From the NCBI GenBank assembly GCA_028554795.2, contig JAPYKE020000281.1:186001-250000 (forward strand): 64,000 nt of DNA, in the 5' to 3' direction. The notes beneath the pieces were generated by a model. The model was not told the DNA's origin and searched no databases. It worked only from the letters and a program-made list of their open reading frames with translations. The position numbers were made by a program, and so were the translations under genes. This document shows, piece by piece, positions 46,783 through 59,508 of this stretch; position 1 is the first letter of the stretch, and each line of letters opens with the position of its first letter. The stretch is from Sinohyriopsis cumingii (Eukaryota > Mollusca > Bivalvia > Unionida > Unionidae).

Positions 46783-49175
46783 GTTTCTGGTCTCCTTTAA
46801 ATCTGGATTCTTTAAATATCTGAACCATGGAGATGTTGTAATGGCAGATAGGGGCTTTAATATCAAGAACATTTTTTTTCACTGAAATTCAAGTTGAACT
46901 TATCATTCATCCCTTTCTAAAGGACAGGAAGGTTTTCACTACACAAGAGAAGGCACTAACCAAAGGTGTGGCTGAACATCGAATTCATGTGGAACGAACA
47001 ATTAAAAGGGTGAAAAGCTTTCAATTATTACACAAGACCGCGCCACTGAGTCGGGAACCAATAATAAGTCAAATCGTTTATATCGTTTGTTGTCTTGTAA
47101 ATTTCCAGGAACCTCTTGTTAAACGAGTATCTGCCAATGACCTTCCAATAATTTACAGGCAGCCGTGAATGAGAAATAAAAAATATTGTTGAAGTTGATT
47201 TTTGTACAATTTAATTTTATTGGCATATAAATAACAATAGAAAATACATTGTCATGTTCTAAAATACACTTGTCAATTATAAAGAGCATACAACATTTTG
47301 GAACATGCAGCTTTTATGAAAACACACAATAATGATACTTTGATTGAAAACAAAAATATATTCTTATCGCATTTCAGCCTGTTACAGGCACACACTACAT
47401 GTCAATGTAAATATTATCTTGTACCGCATTAAACATTTTCCCACAAATACGTACTTTTTTAAATTTGTAATAGTCGTCTTGTACAATATTAAATTGATTG
47501 ATTCATTATCTTTCTCTTGCTGTCACGATTCTTCCTAATGAAATGAATTATCTGCAGTTCTGATATTTTATCACAAACTCTTTGGCATGAGCCTTCATGG
47601 AATCCTCATTTCAAAGAATTCTGGACATAACTATTTGTGAAAGTGATCCCCAAAAATCAGGGTCAAATTGTACTCTTATTATTTCAAAATGTATATGGGA
47701 CCATACCACAAAGTCACACCGTTTAAGTCACATTATAACAAGTTGTGTTTGAATTTGAAAGCAATATGCGTGATTTTTTCTTAACTCAACATGCCCATTG
47801 GATCTTCGCAGACAGAAGCCACTTTGTTGCTTCTTGGTTAATTGTTCATCAAACTTCCTAATATCGTTTCGCTGAAGAATCTGTGGACATTTCATTTCAT
47901 GCAGTCCGTACTTATTTTCTTCTTGAGGATCTAAAACTAATCCATCAGGACTACAAGCAATTTATGGGTACTTTGAATTGAACCATAATCCTTTTTTCAC
48001 TGCAGAAAATCTTTCCGTTTCAAATATAGATTTACTTAAATAATCTGTGAATGCATTTTAGTTTTCATTCTCTATTCCTTATAACATTGCACGAAACTTT
48101 AAAGCCTTCCCCTCCCCCAGACTTTTATTTAAAATGGAACGAACAGACAGTGGGTTGCTTGCTGTTGACACAGTCTTACTCAATGAGGCTGTGACCCTGA
48201 CGCACCTCTCCAAATATAATTCGGCACTTCCCCGCTCCTTTACAATTTCCTGTGACTAATGGCTGCTAGGTGACAAAATGAGAACTCCTTTTTATACACA
48301 GAAGTGCTTTTGATTCCGCATCTAGTTCATAATCTGCATACTGCCTGTAAAGGATGGACTGCCACAAATTTTCTGGTGATGACTAAGATTGCTTTCAATA
48401 GCATTTAACAGATCTGTGACAGCTTTCAGAGGAGTTTGCTGTCTGTATGCTGGTGTTGGATCATACCGTATGTCATCACTGACTTTTAGTTTTTTATATT
48501 CACATAATTCACATCTGACACACACTTTGGGTCCTTGTATCTTTTTTGTCCCTTGTTCCATTCACAGTATTATGATGTGCATGATTCAGCATCAGTTCCA
48601 TTCTTTTCAATATAGTACAGCATTGCAAAAGGAAGCGCACAAACATGGCTACACCTACCCATTGAAGATGCAATGCATGTACAGGATGCATCTTTAACAC
48701 ATCCACGGTCTTTAGAAATGTGTACTATTGAATCACGGATAGTACTCGTTACATAAGAAGTCATGCCTTTTGCTTTTAAATAATATGTACCTTTCTTCTC
48801 GCAGTCTTTCACTGACTGTACATGGCCACTTTTAAAAAGTTTCTTCCTCTATTTAAAGGTTTAGCTGTACGTAAGTCTTGCACATCAACATCGTTCTCAT
48901 TCTCTTCAGTAACTTGGGTTTGTCCCCTAAACTGCACTGATTCTATACTGTGATGATGCACATGTCCTACATTAAAATGCTTAGAAAGATCAACTGAACG
49001 AAAAATATTCCATTCTCTGATAGGGGAAATAGAAGCTTTAGGTCTGTCTCGGTAATGTGACACAGATTCTTGAAGTTTCTTCAGTTTGAGATCATACCAT
49101 TTACCACCATCGACGGATATATAAACGGACTGACTGTTTCCTGCTTCTATGCATTGTCTGACCCTGCAAAGATAG

Positions 49176-49180
<5 letters not shown>

Positions 49181-49225
<45 letters not shown>

Positions 49226-49260
49226 TAATAATAATAATAATAATAATAACAATAATAACA
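49181..49260. repeat. (AAT)n microsatellite
   Basis: About 80 bp of AAT with rare AAC. It joins the end of the dispersed repeat copy B and may be derived from its 3' tail. The polyleucine frame across it is an artefact. Confidence 0.95.
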
Positions 49261-49261
49261 A

Positions 49262-50130
49262 TCTTATGTCAGGTGTTTAGGCTCGAATAAACAGTAACAC
49301 AAGAAAGAGTGAAAACAACAAGCTTTTAAAAAATACAATAATTTATTTCCCTGGAAAAATTCTGTAAAAATGAAAAAATATGAACTTACGGTTTTATAGA
49401 ATCAAATCCAAAATTATCCAAGAATAAATTTTAAGTCCTAATAACAAAAAGTTCTACTGATTTCAAGTTCGAATCCCGACGAAGAATCCAAGATGGAAGA
49501 CGATGACGTATTCTGCAATCTGTAGTGTTGAAGTCTACAGTTCCTTGTAACAAACAAGAATTATCACGCCGGTTTTGGAAACCAAATTAAATTTCTTATA
49601 AGAACGGTTTTTGATATTAAGAATCTCACACGAGCACATGTATTTCCCAGAAGAAGAAAAACAAAATTAATCCTTTTGAATCCAAGTAATTTGAAATAAC
49701 TAACCCCAAACAGCACAACATACAACTTCCAGTTTAACAGCCCAGCTTCTACTGCGCATAATTCTCTAAAACATAGGTTATATGTCTTCTAAACGTAAAC
49801 AAGGGGTCACGTGATCATCTTTTCGTAGGTTATAGAAACTAGATACTTGTTAAAGGTCACGTACACCCGATGTGACCCTGCCGAAAACCGATCATTTTAC
49901 TCCAAGAAATAAAAAAATAAAAAGAGCTTACATCTTAAACACGAAGTTCCATCATGACCTCGACAACAACCAATCATTTTAAAATAAAGTTAGAACTTGT
50001 TTACGTGCTTGCTACAAATTTTGAAAAAGGTCAGGATTTTGATCAACACCTGGTGTTTATAAACTAACAGTCAAGGTCAAATTATTTTCTGAAAAAAGCA
50101 TCATCTCGAGTGAATACATTTACATTACAA
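49262..50130 (-). repeat. Dispersed ~0.9-kb repeat, copy B (minus strand)
   Basis: Inverse, collinear copy of 7010-7945 (see there), inserted in the intron of the SAP-SWIM-YqaJ pseudogene. I estimate about 85% identity by eye. Confidence 0.75.
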
Positions 50131-50254
50131 TATCATGTAGAAAAAAAATAAAATGTTAAAACTGACAAACAATTAAATTAAAATAAATATACATTATATA
50201 AGATAGTATGAAATCAAATATACATTACCATAATAACACCAATAACAATAATAA

Positions 50255-50515
50255 TTGTTGTTGTTGTTGTGGGGTTTAACGCCATTTTTCAGCACACGAT
50301 AGGTTATGCATGGCGGCCAGTATTAATGGCGGAGGAAGAACCCGGGAAAACCCCGGGAAGAACCACCGAGCACAGAGAAGCTACTGGCAAGCTTTCTCAC
50401 ATACCCACATTGGCCGAATCCTAGACTCGAACCCACGCAGAGAGAGGTGAGATGGCAGTGATCCGTAAAGGAGATCGCTTTAGACCACTCGGCCACTCGG
50501 GGCCCCAATAATAAT
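50255..50515 (-). mobile_element. tRNA-derived SINE, full-length copy (minus strand)
   Basis: On the minus strand the head reads CCCCGAGTGGCCGAGTGG... with A box GTGGCCGAGTGGTCTAAAGC and B box GGGTTCGAGTCTAG, close to a tRNA-Leu/Ser type gene. A body containing CCCGGGGTTTTCCCGGG follows, then a (CAA)n tail at 50255-50270. Truncated relatives lie at 37510-37720 and 5385-5515. It is not a tRNA gene: the 3' acceptor half is missing. Confidence 0.85.
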
Positions 50516-51260
50516 AATACTAATAGAGTACAAAAAACTAACCATTTAATTTAATTGTCACGCCACATGTCGGAAAACCCCTATTAACCTAACCGACAGA
50601 AACAAATACCCCATATTTCAGAACAAACTAATTCATCATTGAATTGCCCTTTGATACAGAAATGAAACAGGCACATAAGGGCTTGGAGTGATAAAAAGAC
50701 TATTAGGTCACATATCTTTGTTCTCACGGCCGATTAAAAGGTAATAATAGTTTGCGTCTGCGAGCTAATGAATTGGAAGGGGGGGGGGGCAATATCATGC
50801 ATCGCTGCTGTTATTTTCAAGACAAGGGACATTTTATTTGGCTAATCAATTCACCTCTTACACTTCGAGCGAAATTGTAATGATACTTTGGTGGTCTATT
50901 TACTTATTTCTTTTTTGTGGTTTGGGGATAACATTATATTGGCACGACGCACGTTCTACTTAACCGTTCTATTGCCAATATTGGAAGCATCGAATGCATG
51001 CAGTATATACAAACTGAATTTTACATACCTTTTGATCAAATCGCTTAGATTTCCACTAGTGCTCAGATCTCTCCACTGTAACCATCGTTTCAGCTGCACC
51101 ACTGCATATGGTAATTTTCCACCAGGAACATCTTCTTTCAGTGATACGTAATGGTACTGAGCCGCCATATTGTAGCGTTTGTCCGAAGCTGGGCTACATT
51201 CTATTTTTATGTACAAGGTAGTGATTCGTGACGTCACACGAGGTCTACGGCTGAACAACC

Positions 51261-53640
51261 CAATATAACTTTATTTAATCAAACTGTGAAACAGCATCCA
51301 GTCTATCGAAATGCTTATAGTTGCACTCAGTAAATAACACAACATTAAACAGAAGGTGTAGGTTTAGACCTAAGAGACAAAGGCCATGTCGCTCTTATTT
51401 CTTACTGCATGGTGTACATTAGTAGATCTGGCCAGGCATGTTTCATATTCGTTGCTCTTTCCTAGGCTCACTGTGTTTCAATTTATTATTATTTCACAGA
51501 TTTTCAGATTCAAGATATTTATTTGTCAATATAAGCCACCGGCTAATAATGCAACAATATTACAAAGACGAAATATATCACCTTAAGCGCACATTTACAG
51601 TACACGCATCGTGTTTTACGGATCGTCCATTATAACCGGTGGACGTGGACTGAGGGGCAGGGAATTAAGTGCCCACTACGCGCAGTATAAGTCCGCTCAG
51701 TCTGGTGGATTTTTCACCCATTCCAGTGCGAATCGACTCAATTTAGTGGAAGTCTGTCACGGATTTTATTGCAGCGGAAGTGGGTTTTATGGCACGCCTC
51801 GCTGGTTATATTGTATTCTCTTCGCGAGTCGACACACAACACAAACATAAGGAATAAACCCCGACAGAGTAAACCCAGACATGACATATTTCAATTTCAT
51901 ACTTTTACCTGTACAAACTCTACATTGGTAACTTTGCTTGTTATATTTATCAGTGGCCTAGCTAGAGATACACACAGACGACTGTGCGTAACGTAATAAA
52001 ATGAGGTTCAAACTTGCATCGATATCTTTTTACCCCGTCCATTATGTAGCGTGCGTCACAAGAAATTGCGTGTGCGTGATTTGGATTTGCAACGTAGCTT
52101 TAACAATTTTTCAGTCATATCGCTACGATGTCTGCAGCGTGGCAGTTTATAGTGATGTCTAGCACTGGGGCATCATGCCGCAGACATGAAGCATCACAAG
52201 AAATTGCCTACCAACAGTTTTACATTTACATAGTGCTCTGCATCAAGCGGCAGCTTTGATGTTCATTTTCATTAAATGTTATTTCATCAACGTGTTTTTG
52301 TGTGCTTGCTAATAATTTGGCATAGTTTCATTTTATTTCCATACTATTTTCAATATAAAAAATATTTGAAGAAATTAATGATTACATGTAAAATTTTATT
52401 AAATATTACAAACGAACGAAGTACTATCTATATCGGAAGCGTACTTTTAATAGCACTGGAACATTGTGGCATGCATGTCTTAATTCTTTTCGAAGTTTAT
52501 TCTACACGAATAACATGGCATCGTATATTAAAATGAAGGAATTCACGAGCTAAACTACGAAAAGTTTTGCCTTTGCGCTTTTACCCTTTAACTTTGAAAA
52601 CAGTATTAATTATGAGATAATATTTTAAAGGTACTGAATTGTGTACATTGTATTGGTTGTTTCACTCTATCAGTGGCCATTCATGTCATGAACAAAGTTT
52701 TCAGTTAAGAATACCACGTTATTTCTGTCCTCACATTTTCCACAAAGTTTCCATGCATTACAGGGCGCTGGTTCAAATGTGTTTCTTACTCTGAAATCAG
52801 CCGTTACGCCTGTTAGAGTAGCATCCTGTATCCAGTCAACAGCAGTAATCAGGACAGTTCGCACATGTACAGCCTATTACTGTTCAATGTCGTGCTTAGA
52901 AATTTCAAGATGTACGTTAACTAATGAAAGAAAATATTACAAAACCCACACACATTAAAAGCAAACAGATGTTATTTTGTACAATACAAATGGGGAGAAA
53001 CGTATTTGATGTTAGGTTCTCCTGGTACAACTGATCCTTGCGTTGTATGAAAAACTTAATATCAGGGCTCGAATGGGGAAGGTTTCCGGGGTTTCAAACG
53101 AAACATTAAGTTCTGAATGCATATGTTTTATGTTGACTGTATAAAAACGAAATTTGAACATGTAATGTCGTCTGAGAAACGTAATTTAGTTCAGTTGTGA
53201 TATGTTCGCGCATTAGTGTCCTTTTTTATTTTCTTATTTTCTGTTGTCGAATCTGGTCATAATTAACATGTACGAACTTACACCTCCAGAAATATAATAG
53301 ATTCAAAGACGAATGAATAATCATTATTACACGGATCAAAGCAAATAAATTGACAGGGCAATATTCGCGACTACATGAGTATTATTATGAACTTGTTCAA
53401 GATAAACAGGAAATAATAGAGATTTACAATCTTTAAAGCCCAAACTTCTTTCTACCCCCAGTTCAGTGTACATGTAGTTAGTGAAGATCTATCAGGGATA
53501 TCTGTTTAAAGCCGTGAAAAATTACAAGCCACATTTTAATAACAATCAGTGCAGTTAGAGATTTTATAGCCTTGGCAAACAAGCTGCTTTGTCATTTCTG
53601 ACGATCTACAGTGTACTGATAGATATGATGTGTTCATCTT
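51261..53640. other. Non-coding interval, one dispersed repeat
   Basis: The short repeat at 52105-52200 (copy of 13795-13900) lies here. Short open frames such as 52670-52864 on the minus strand look somewhat protein-like but match no family and have no visible splice context, so no gene is called. Confidence 0.45.
52105..52200 (+). repeat. Short dispersed repeat, copy 2
   Basis: Near-exact direct copy of 13795-13900 over about 90 bp ('atatcgctacgatgtctgca...ggcagtttatagtgatgtct'). Confidence 0.8.
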
Positions 53641-53644
53641 TTGC

Positions 53645-53885
53645 CTAATACTGCACAAGTTAAACAACGGGGTTCAGGGAGGGCCAAGAAGTATGAAGGA
53701 GAAAAAGAAATTCCATTTAGATATATCAGACTGACGTACTAAATTGGGGTTATTTTTCATTGTACATCAAAGTCGATCGTATCTACCACAAATACCCATT
53801 TCACAAGCATAATTATAGGCATTTGTTTTCAATTGCAAGAGATGGTGAACTGATTGATGTATCAAGTATTAACTGCTGCTGCAAC
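53645..53885 (+). repeat. Direct repeat pair, copy 1 (partner 54735-54960)
   Basis: Shared landmarks in order: 'aagttaaacaa', 'aagaagtatgaaggagaaa'/'aaggtatgaacaagaagaaattcca', 'tcgtatctac', 'catttcacaa', 'gcaagagatggtga'. The copies are diverged and about 1.1 kb apart. Confidence 0.55.
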
Positions 53886-54541
53886 TTTGGGAAAAGTTCC
53901 TTTTTTCCACATAAGCACGTACTGCCTGGCCTCACCTCTTTTACTTCCCTTTAGTGTTGCTTTTACTTGTACTAGTCCAAAAATGTGCTCATGTGATTCG
54001 AAGCTTAGTTCTGGTTCCCAAAGTATGTGTTTCATTTGGGCGATTATGGGTCATCTGGGCGATTATGGGCATATATTTATTAATTTTTCAATGTTTGCCT
54101 AATTGCTAAACCCGGTATAAAAAAAACGTACCTGGATCCACGTTGACTGACGACAAAATGTTCTACTTGTATTCACGTAAACTTCTTTAAAAGGATAATT
54201 GGGTCAAAATATAACAAATTTGTAACTAAACTGATAAACAATACTAATATGACATTCAGGTAGCGTTTTCATTATTTGCCATGTGGATTGGAAGAATGCA
54301 CTTGGCTGCGTCAATCCACGGCTTGGAAGACAGTCATTATTAACTCCATAAATGAAGGTTTGAAGCGGCCATTACGTAGGTGGCGGTCGACGCCTGCTGA
54401 AATGGGTGTGGCCACCTTAGAAAATACACAATGTGATGGTGAGGATTCGGGATGAATTCGTCTAATACGAACTATAAAGTCATCTGTTAGCCCACACAAC
54501 AGGCTTTTTCAAATTACAATGGGTTTATTACATACTCGCAC

Positions 54542-54545
<4 letters not shown>

Positions 54546-54575
<30 letters not shown>
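54546..54575. repeat. (GA)n microsatellite
   Basis: About 15 GA units. Confidence 0.95.
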
Positions 54576-54579
<4 letters not shown>

Positions 54580-54734
54580 GCACCATAACGTTTGAAAACG
54601 TTTAAAAATATTACATTTATCTTCAATTTGGAATTCGTCTACTGACAAAAGTTTGAAAAAAATTATTCTGCTCTTTATTCGACATAAGTAAATAGGTAAA
54701 TTTCTTTGCAGTAGTTCGTGTTTTATTTTAAAAC

Positions 54735-54960
54735 TGGTCAGTATTTAGCTTACAAGTTAAACAAAGTGGGAAAAAAGGTATGAACAAGAAGAAATTCCAA
54801 TTATATAAAGCTTAAAAAAGTACAAAACTGGACAATATTAACTGTACTGTAAATAAAATCGTATCTACTGTACATACACATTTCACAACTTAGTCTGTAT
54901 AATCGTTGGCATCTCCGTTGAACTGCAAAAGATGGTGATATCACGTACATGTATGCACTG
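54735..54960 (+). repeat. Direct repeat pair, copy 2
   Basis: Partner of 53645-53885. Confidence 0.55.
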
Positions 54961-56589
54961 GAGAAAATTAACTCCTCCGCCGCAGTTGTCGTGGACATTG
55001 AAAGAATGCAATGTACCAAATTTTCATGGCATTTACTGAACATAAAACATACAAGTTTATCTTCAAGTGAAAATATTTAAGTCATTTCACTTTTTCATCA
55101 CTTTCAACCCGTCCATTTTGTAATATTACATGTAAACTCGTCAGATGACCAAACTGGCAATTGTATGTATATTTATTAAGCTATTGGTCATAGAATGCGG
55201 CATCGCGTGCCTCGTAGAGCCTTCATAAAAGCAGTAGGTAAATGGTAAAAGTAAACACGTGTCTAGGTCCTAGAAAATGTATCGATGGACATGTATATTT
55301 GGGTCGCGTGCACTAAACAGAATGGCCAAGAAGTAATTGCATATTGAAGAGCGCTGTGTATATTTCATGGTGTGGGGACACGTTAAACAAACAATTTAAA
55401 AGTGACTGGCAGAATAAAACCCACTAATACGTGATTTTTTTCCCCTTTCTTTTGTTTAAAGGCAGAATATTTCTCTCTCTCTCTCATTAAAATTATTATA
55501 ATTAAATTTGTATTTTTGTGAAACACTTAAATAGTCTCGGCTTTCTTTGCTCGGAAATCTTGAATCTCTCGCAATACATGTATGAGTTCTAGTGGGCGAG
55601 TCTGAAAATTAAACGGCATTGTGTGCAATTTTCAAAGAGCACCTGCACTATGTACATGTACTGAAGCTGAGCCCGCAGATAAGTTTCACGCGCTGTAGTC
55701 GGTGTTCATAATTACATAATTATATTGCTGTGACTTCTATCTGGGGCAATAAAACTACAAATCACGACGTGCGCAATCCATTAGACCAAGATATCATGTC
55801 CGTGATGGACACACCGTGAAAAGGATTAAGGTCCACCGTGGGAACGTGGATTTTCCGGGGAAAAAAACACGATGCGTGCACTATATTGTGTTTATATTCA
55901 ATATTATAGTTACTTTGTCGACGCAGGAGATGGTATAAAGTGAATGCAATTCGGTGAATAACAAAAGGATTTGGCTTTGATATAAAGCCATAATTTTCTT
56001 AATCCAGACATGGCTAATATTACAAAGGTTTGTCTAAGTACTTTTTCTTGGATCTTGATGTCTGAAAAATGCACGATTTTAATCTCCTGCAAACGCCAAA
56101 TTAAAGCGACAACAACAATTACACAAATGACATGACCTAGTAACACCATCATATCTAGCAGATATCTCTAGAACATTCTGAATCTCAAAAGAGCTTTACG
56201 GGTATTAATCGATAATCCTTTGGAAAGATACTTCAGAGCGGTTAATAACGTTTTATAACTTTGATATTACCTGCAATTTGACGATTGTGTGATTTTAGTA
56301 TGCCAGTCACGATCACTCTCTGAGAAAATGATGTGACAAATACACTAACATTTCGAAAATCTTGTGATAGCCATATAAAGATAAAACCAATCCTTAAAAA
56401 AAAAATCATCTCACAAATGACGCCAATGTAATAAGTCCGTAATCATCTAATGCCTTAAGCATTTTGTAGAATTCTGCAGGGTATCTGCTCCTATCCATAT
56501 GCTACAGTGTACACCAACATTCAACACACCTATGTAACACACAGCAATTGTCTGCACATTGTCCAAACGCAAGATAAGTATTCGCATTA
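54961..56589. other. Non-coding interval, nothing recognised
   Basis: AT-rich sequence with a short (CT)n at about 55471-55485. No gene or repeat family is supported. Confidence 0.45.
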
Positions 56590-58000
56590 TTTGAGATGCA
56601 TATATATTGTTCACAGAAACTGTTTAAAGACTTTCAATACATAATACTTGTGTACCCCAATTTCAAAACCATACCATGGTATAAAAATACTTTAAAGACA
56701 ACTAACGTACCAAAATGTCCTTTGGTTAGAAAAGAAAGCCGTAATAGATTTTATACTCTGTGCTGCACGTATTTCTTTAGCTCTTGTAAAGGATAACTTG
56801 GGTGTAAACACAATAGACCCATATATTTGTCAAATGAAATTATTCCATATTTTGAGCCCAATTTAAAAACCGTTTGTTATAATTCCTTAAATGTCCTCTA
56901 CTGCGCAACACGATTATTTTTGTCTTATCCAGGTTAAGTACCTTCCAGTGGTATTGAAATATCGTTCTATTACGTGTATATGTTGCTGTAATGCTATCAC
57001 TTTATCGACGCAATTAGTTATAACATCAGCAAAAAAGAGTACTAACAGATCAGGGACATTTGTTTAAATGAAAATGCCTCTACCACAATTTTCTGTCAGT
57101 AACCGATTCAAATTGTTAATAAAATAATAGTAGAATCCAAACTCCACCCTGTCTAATTCCCAGAGTGCAAATTATTTTGGTATGCCTTCACTTCACTTTA
57201 CACATGATCGCAAGTAAGAGCGTATTAAATTTAAAATGGATAAAAATTTCCAGCCGATACCGTTTAAGGCAAGACATTTCCACAATTTAACGTGTTCGGC
57301 ATTGTCGGACACTTTAGAAAAGTCTATGTAAAACCAGTCCAACCTGTCCCCATTTTAAGATTGGCTTCTATATGACAAAACTGTAGAGCGAATATGTTAT
57401 CAGAAGCGGAATATCCTGGCTGAAATCTAGCTTCTACTTCGTAAATAATGCAATTGCTTTCAGTCCATTGCATAAACGTTTATTTAAATCTGAGGGACAA
57501 ATCTTATACATAACATTAATCAATGATATACTATTGTCTAATGAGCCTTTTAATGTTGTTGCCATATAATACTTTCTCCCCATAAAGTAAGAAAACTACC
57601 AGTATTAAAATCGTTATTAATAGGTGTTGCTAACAAGTGTGTGATAAGTGGCATTATATACTTGAACAGGTCAATTCCTATCCCGTCTGGGCCGCAATCC
57701 ATTCGAGATTTGAGTCTAAGCATACGGTGTGCAATTTCCTCTTTAGACATAGGTTCACTTAGAACATCGCAGTATACATGATGTCTATTTAAAATATGTT
57801 CCTCATCATTAACGACTTTTCTGAACACTGTAGGTTCTTAAAATAATTATACCACTCTGGGACAGATCTGTTAGATCTGCCAAAATAGACCCTGTTACCA
57901 CAGGCTCTGAACGTTTTCCAAATCTCGTGTGGATTATCTCTCAGAAAAACAAGAAACTCTTCTGTTTCTTCTCATATATCTTTCTTTACGTTAAAAAAGT
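56590..58000 (-). pseudogene. Decayed non-LTR retrotransposon reverse transcriptase
   Basis: The minus strand carries RT pieces in order but in changing frames with many stops: SKEEIAHRMLRLKSRMDCGPDGIGIDLFK (57550-57828 frame), ISLINVMYKI, FSKV.DNAEHVKLWKCLALNGIGWKF, GIRQGGVWILLLFY, and LNLDKTKIIV. The GPDG, KAFD-like and RQGG segments are diagnostic of LINE reverse transcriptase. It is much older than the L2/CR1-like copy at 10.5-12 kb and belongs to a different family. Confidence 0.78.
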
Positions 58001-58172
58001 TTGAATTTCTATTTTGAGCATGTTTATATAATTCAAGATTCACTGGAGTTATTTACTTTAACACTGTTTAACAAAGTATTTGTGCCATCTTTACTATTTT
58101 CATATTTAATATCCCATAAAACAATTTGAGATGAACCTTTAATGGAAGAGCCCGTGTCAAACGTTTAAAAAT

Positions 58173-58208
<36 letters not shown>

Positions 58209-59508
58209 CTATAAAAGGTACATCTATAATCAATGTTGGTTCTGTCCTCTGCAATATTATGAGGAAAACGTAAATTACATTTTAATGAGAAATGTACGCT
58301 TTCGTCTCTTTCCTGAAAGTATGTTATAAGCTGGTCAAGTCCTGAGGAAAGAACCGTGTAGTATACAGTGCTCGCACCTTTGACATGTAAAATTGCCATT
58401 CAATCATCACGCAACCTGCCATTTAAAACTTGTATTCCAAATGTACAGCACATTTGTATTTTAGCTCTCAAACTCTTTGCTTATTCTTGTAAGTGAAAAA
58501 AATTACTTTCAAACAGTACATCACCAAAAACTAAATTCTAAGTCATCTTCAGGGATAAAGCTACCAAATGTTTAATGCTTGCATTAAAATAGTAAGCAGT
58601 AGTGATTAAAAAGATATTTTATTCTCGATAATTATAATTCGAACAATTTAGTTCTATCCTTTTCTTCACCTTAGTCCTATATAGGAGTGCCTTCCGGAAA
58701 AAAACAAATGTATACAAAACATAGAGTTATATCTTTAATAATAAGAAAAACATTACATTCAAAATGTATAATCACACAATGATCGAACATAGTGAGTATG
58801 AGTCCCATACCACCAAATGCCATTGACTTATCGTTAACAAAACAGACACCATCGCTGTTTCTACCCCTAACGGAATGCTTTGTCCTAATACTATTGAAAT
58901 GTTTATATACATGAAAAAATTAAATTCGTCCTTTCTACTCCCCGTGTTTCACATAAACCCCACAATGTCGAATTTAGAATAATACTGAAGAAAACGATAT
59001 TACTGATAATAAGTTGAAAGACCTTCAATGTCCCAAGATAAAATATCAATATTTGGTGAATCAGAGGTTTACTTAGCAACCGTACATGAGCTTATGCCGA
59101 CGTCCAATGAATTTTCTTTCATCTCAGTTCATTACTAAGCTCTTGGCCCCGTTGGCCAACGGAAACGTTACCCGTTTGCTTCAAGAGAATTGGTCGATCA
59201 CAGACACTATTATCGTACCCACGGCATTGCACGTGTCCCCTGCCAGTGAAAAAACCACGTGCACTTTGTTTATCAACATATATCAGATTACAATTATCCT
59301 CGACATACATAAACATCCAGCCATCAATCACTAGTTTGTCCTATTTCTGAAATGCTAATTAATTCTTTTTGTAAGCTTAATTTAAACTGGGAATTAAGGA
59401 CTTCCCGGTAGCACGTGCTCTCTGTGTAAAGCCCTCGGATACACTATCATTTCGTTTACTTTGCATTGCCAGGAACAAGCGCAATTAAACCGATTCTAGA
59501 TAATACCG
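58001..59508. other. Non-coding interval between LINE pseudogene and GPCR 3' end
   Basis: It holds a (CA)n tract (58173-58206). The first part may be further decayed LINE sequence. No gene supported. Confidence 0.45.

Larger units (their letters stand above)
42395..46796. mobile_element. Nested 4.4-kb DNA transposon inside the ISL2EU transposase
   Basis: It starts AGGAGACCAGAAAC (42395-42408) and ends with the exact inverse GTTTCTGGTCTCCT (46783-46796). TTA, or TTTAA if the outermost A/T is counted as target, is duplicated on both sides. The interrupted transposase reading continues after it. The inside holds a degenerate THAP exon (43198-43531), an (AT)n tract (42937-43005) and a (GGT)n/(GT)n tract (46163-46221). 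No catalytic domain was found, so it is probably non-autonomous. A 3-bp TTA duplication would fit a Harbinger-like element. Confidence 0.82.
40592..47168 (+). pseudogene. THAP-DDE_Tnp_4 transposase pseudogene, split by a nested element
   Basis: The first exon (about 40592-40815) has the end of a THAP domain (CTLHFVGGNGPSEQHPD, PAT) and ends with a splice donor (cag|gtaagtg). The next exon starts after ttacag at about 41410: DVGCQT, a coiled coil, EIPTWTY, then a frame change near 41830. An HTH (LSPKNALLMTLMRLKLG...FGVSKATVSNII) and the DDE start (CTEFF, VDVGPNGAIMYVSN) follow. The coding sequence is interrupted at 42395-46796 and resumes with VVMADRGFNIKN and ending RIHVERTIKRVKSFQLL at 47168. 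Several stops are present. Confidence 0.82.
47540..51168 (-). pseudogene. SAP-SWIM-YqaJ protein pseudogene of the ISL2EU element
   Basis: The first exon (51168 to about 51034, minus) begins MAAQYHYVSLKEDVPGGKLP and has a SAP motif (VVQLKRWLQWRDLSTSGN..DLIKR) ending at AG|GTATGT. After a long intron, an exon with acceptor ctttgcag (about 49164) reads VRQCIEAGNSQSVYISVDGG. A SWIM zinc finger follows (SCTCIASSMGRCSHVCAL, near 48670). Then comes a YqaJ/lambda-exonuclease-like domain with CSPDGLVLDP and YGLHEMKCP (near 47900), ending about 47560. Frames change several times, so it is not functional. ISL2EU elements are known to pair such a nuclease with a transposase. Confidence 0.75.
40423..51260. 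mobile_element. Decayed ISL2EU-type DNA transposon (THAP transposase + YqaJ nuclease)
   Basis: Two convergent genes with the content known for ISL2EU elements lie here: a THAP/HTH/DDE_Tnp_4 transposase on the plus strand, and a SAP/SWIM/YqaJ protein on the minus strand. The 12-bp sequence GGTTGTTCAGCC at 40423-40434 and its inverse GGCTGAACAACC at 51249-51260 bracket both genes and are candidate terminal repeats. I see no clear target duplication. The element contains a nested 4.4-kb insertion, a SINE, a 0.9-kb repeat and an (AAT)n tract. Both genes carry stops and shifts, so it is dead. Confidence 0.78.

Noticed and set aside
48809..49261. Frame starting with a polyleucine stretch
   Set aside because: The polyleucine comes from the (AAT)n tract on the minus strand. 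Only the part after the splice acceptor near 49164 belongs to the SAP-SWIM-YqaJ pseudogene.
50400..50515. Possible tRNA gene
   Set aside because: A and B boxes are present but the 3' acceptor half is replaced by SINE body; two truncated relatives confirm a SINE.
52670..52864. Protein-like minus-strand frame with a Cys pair (LCGKCED)
   Set aside because: Short, with no recognised family and no convincing splice sites or neighbours. It could be an exon but cannot be supported.
54311..54499. Minus-strand 62-codon frame in a GC-richer patch
   Set aside because: No domain, no splice context and no second exon; left as unclassified sequence.
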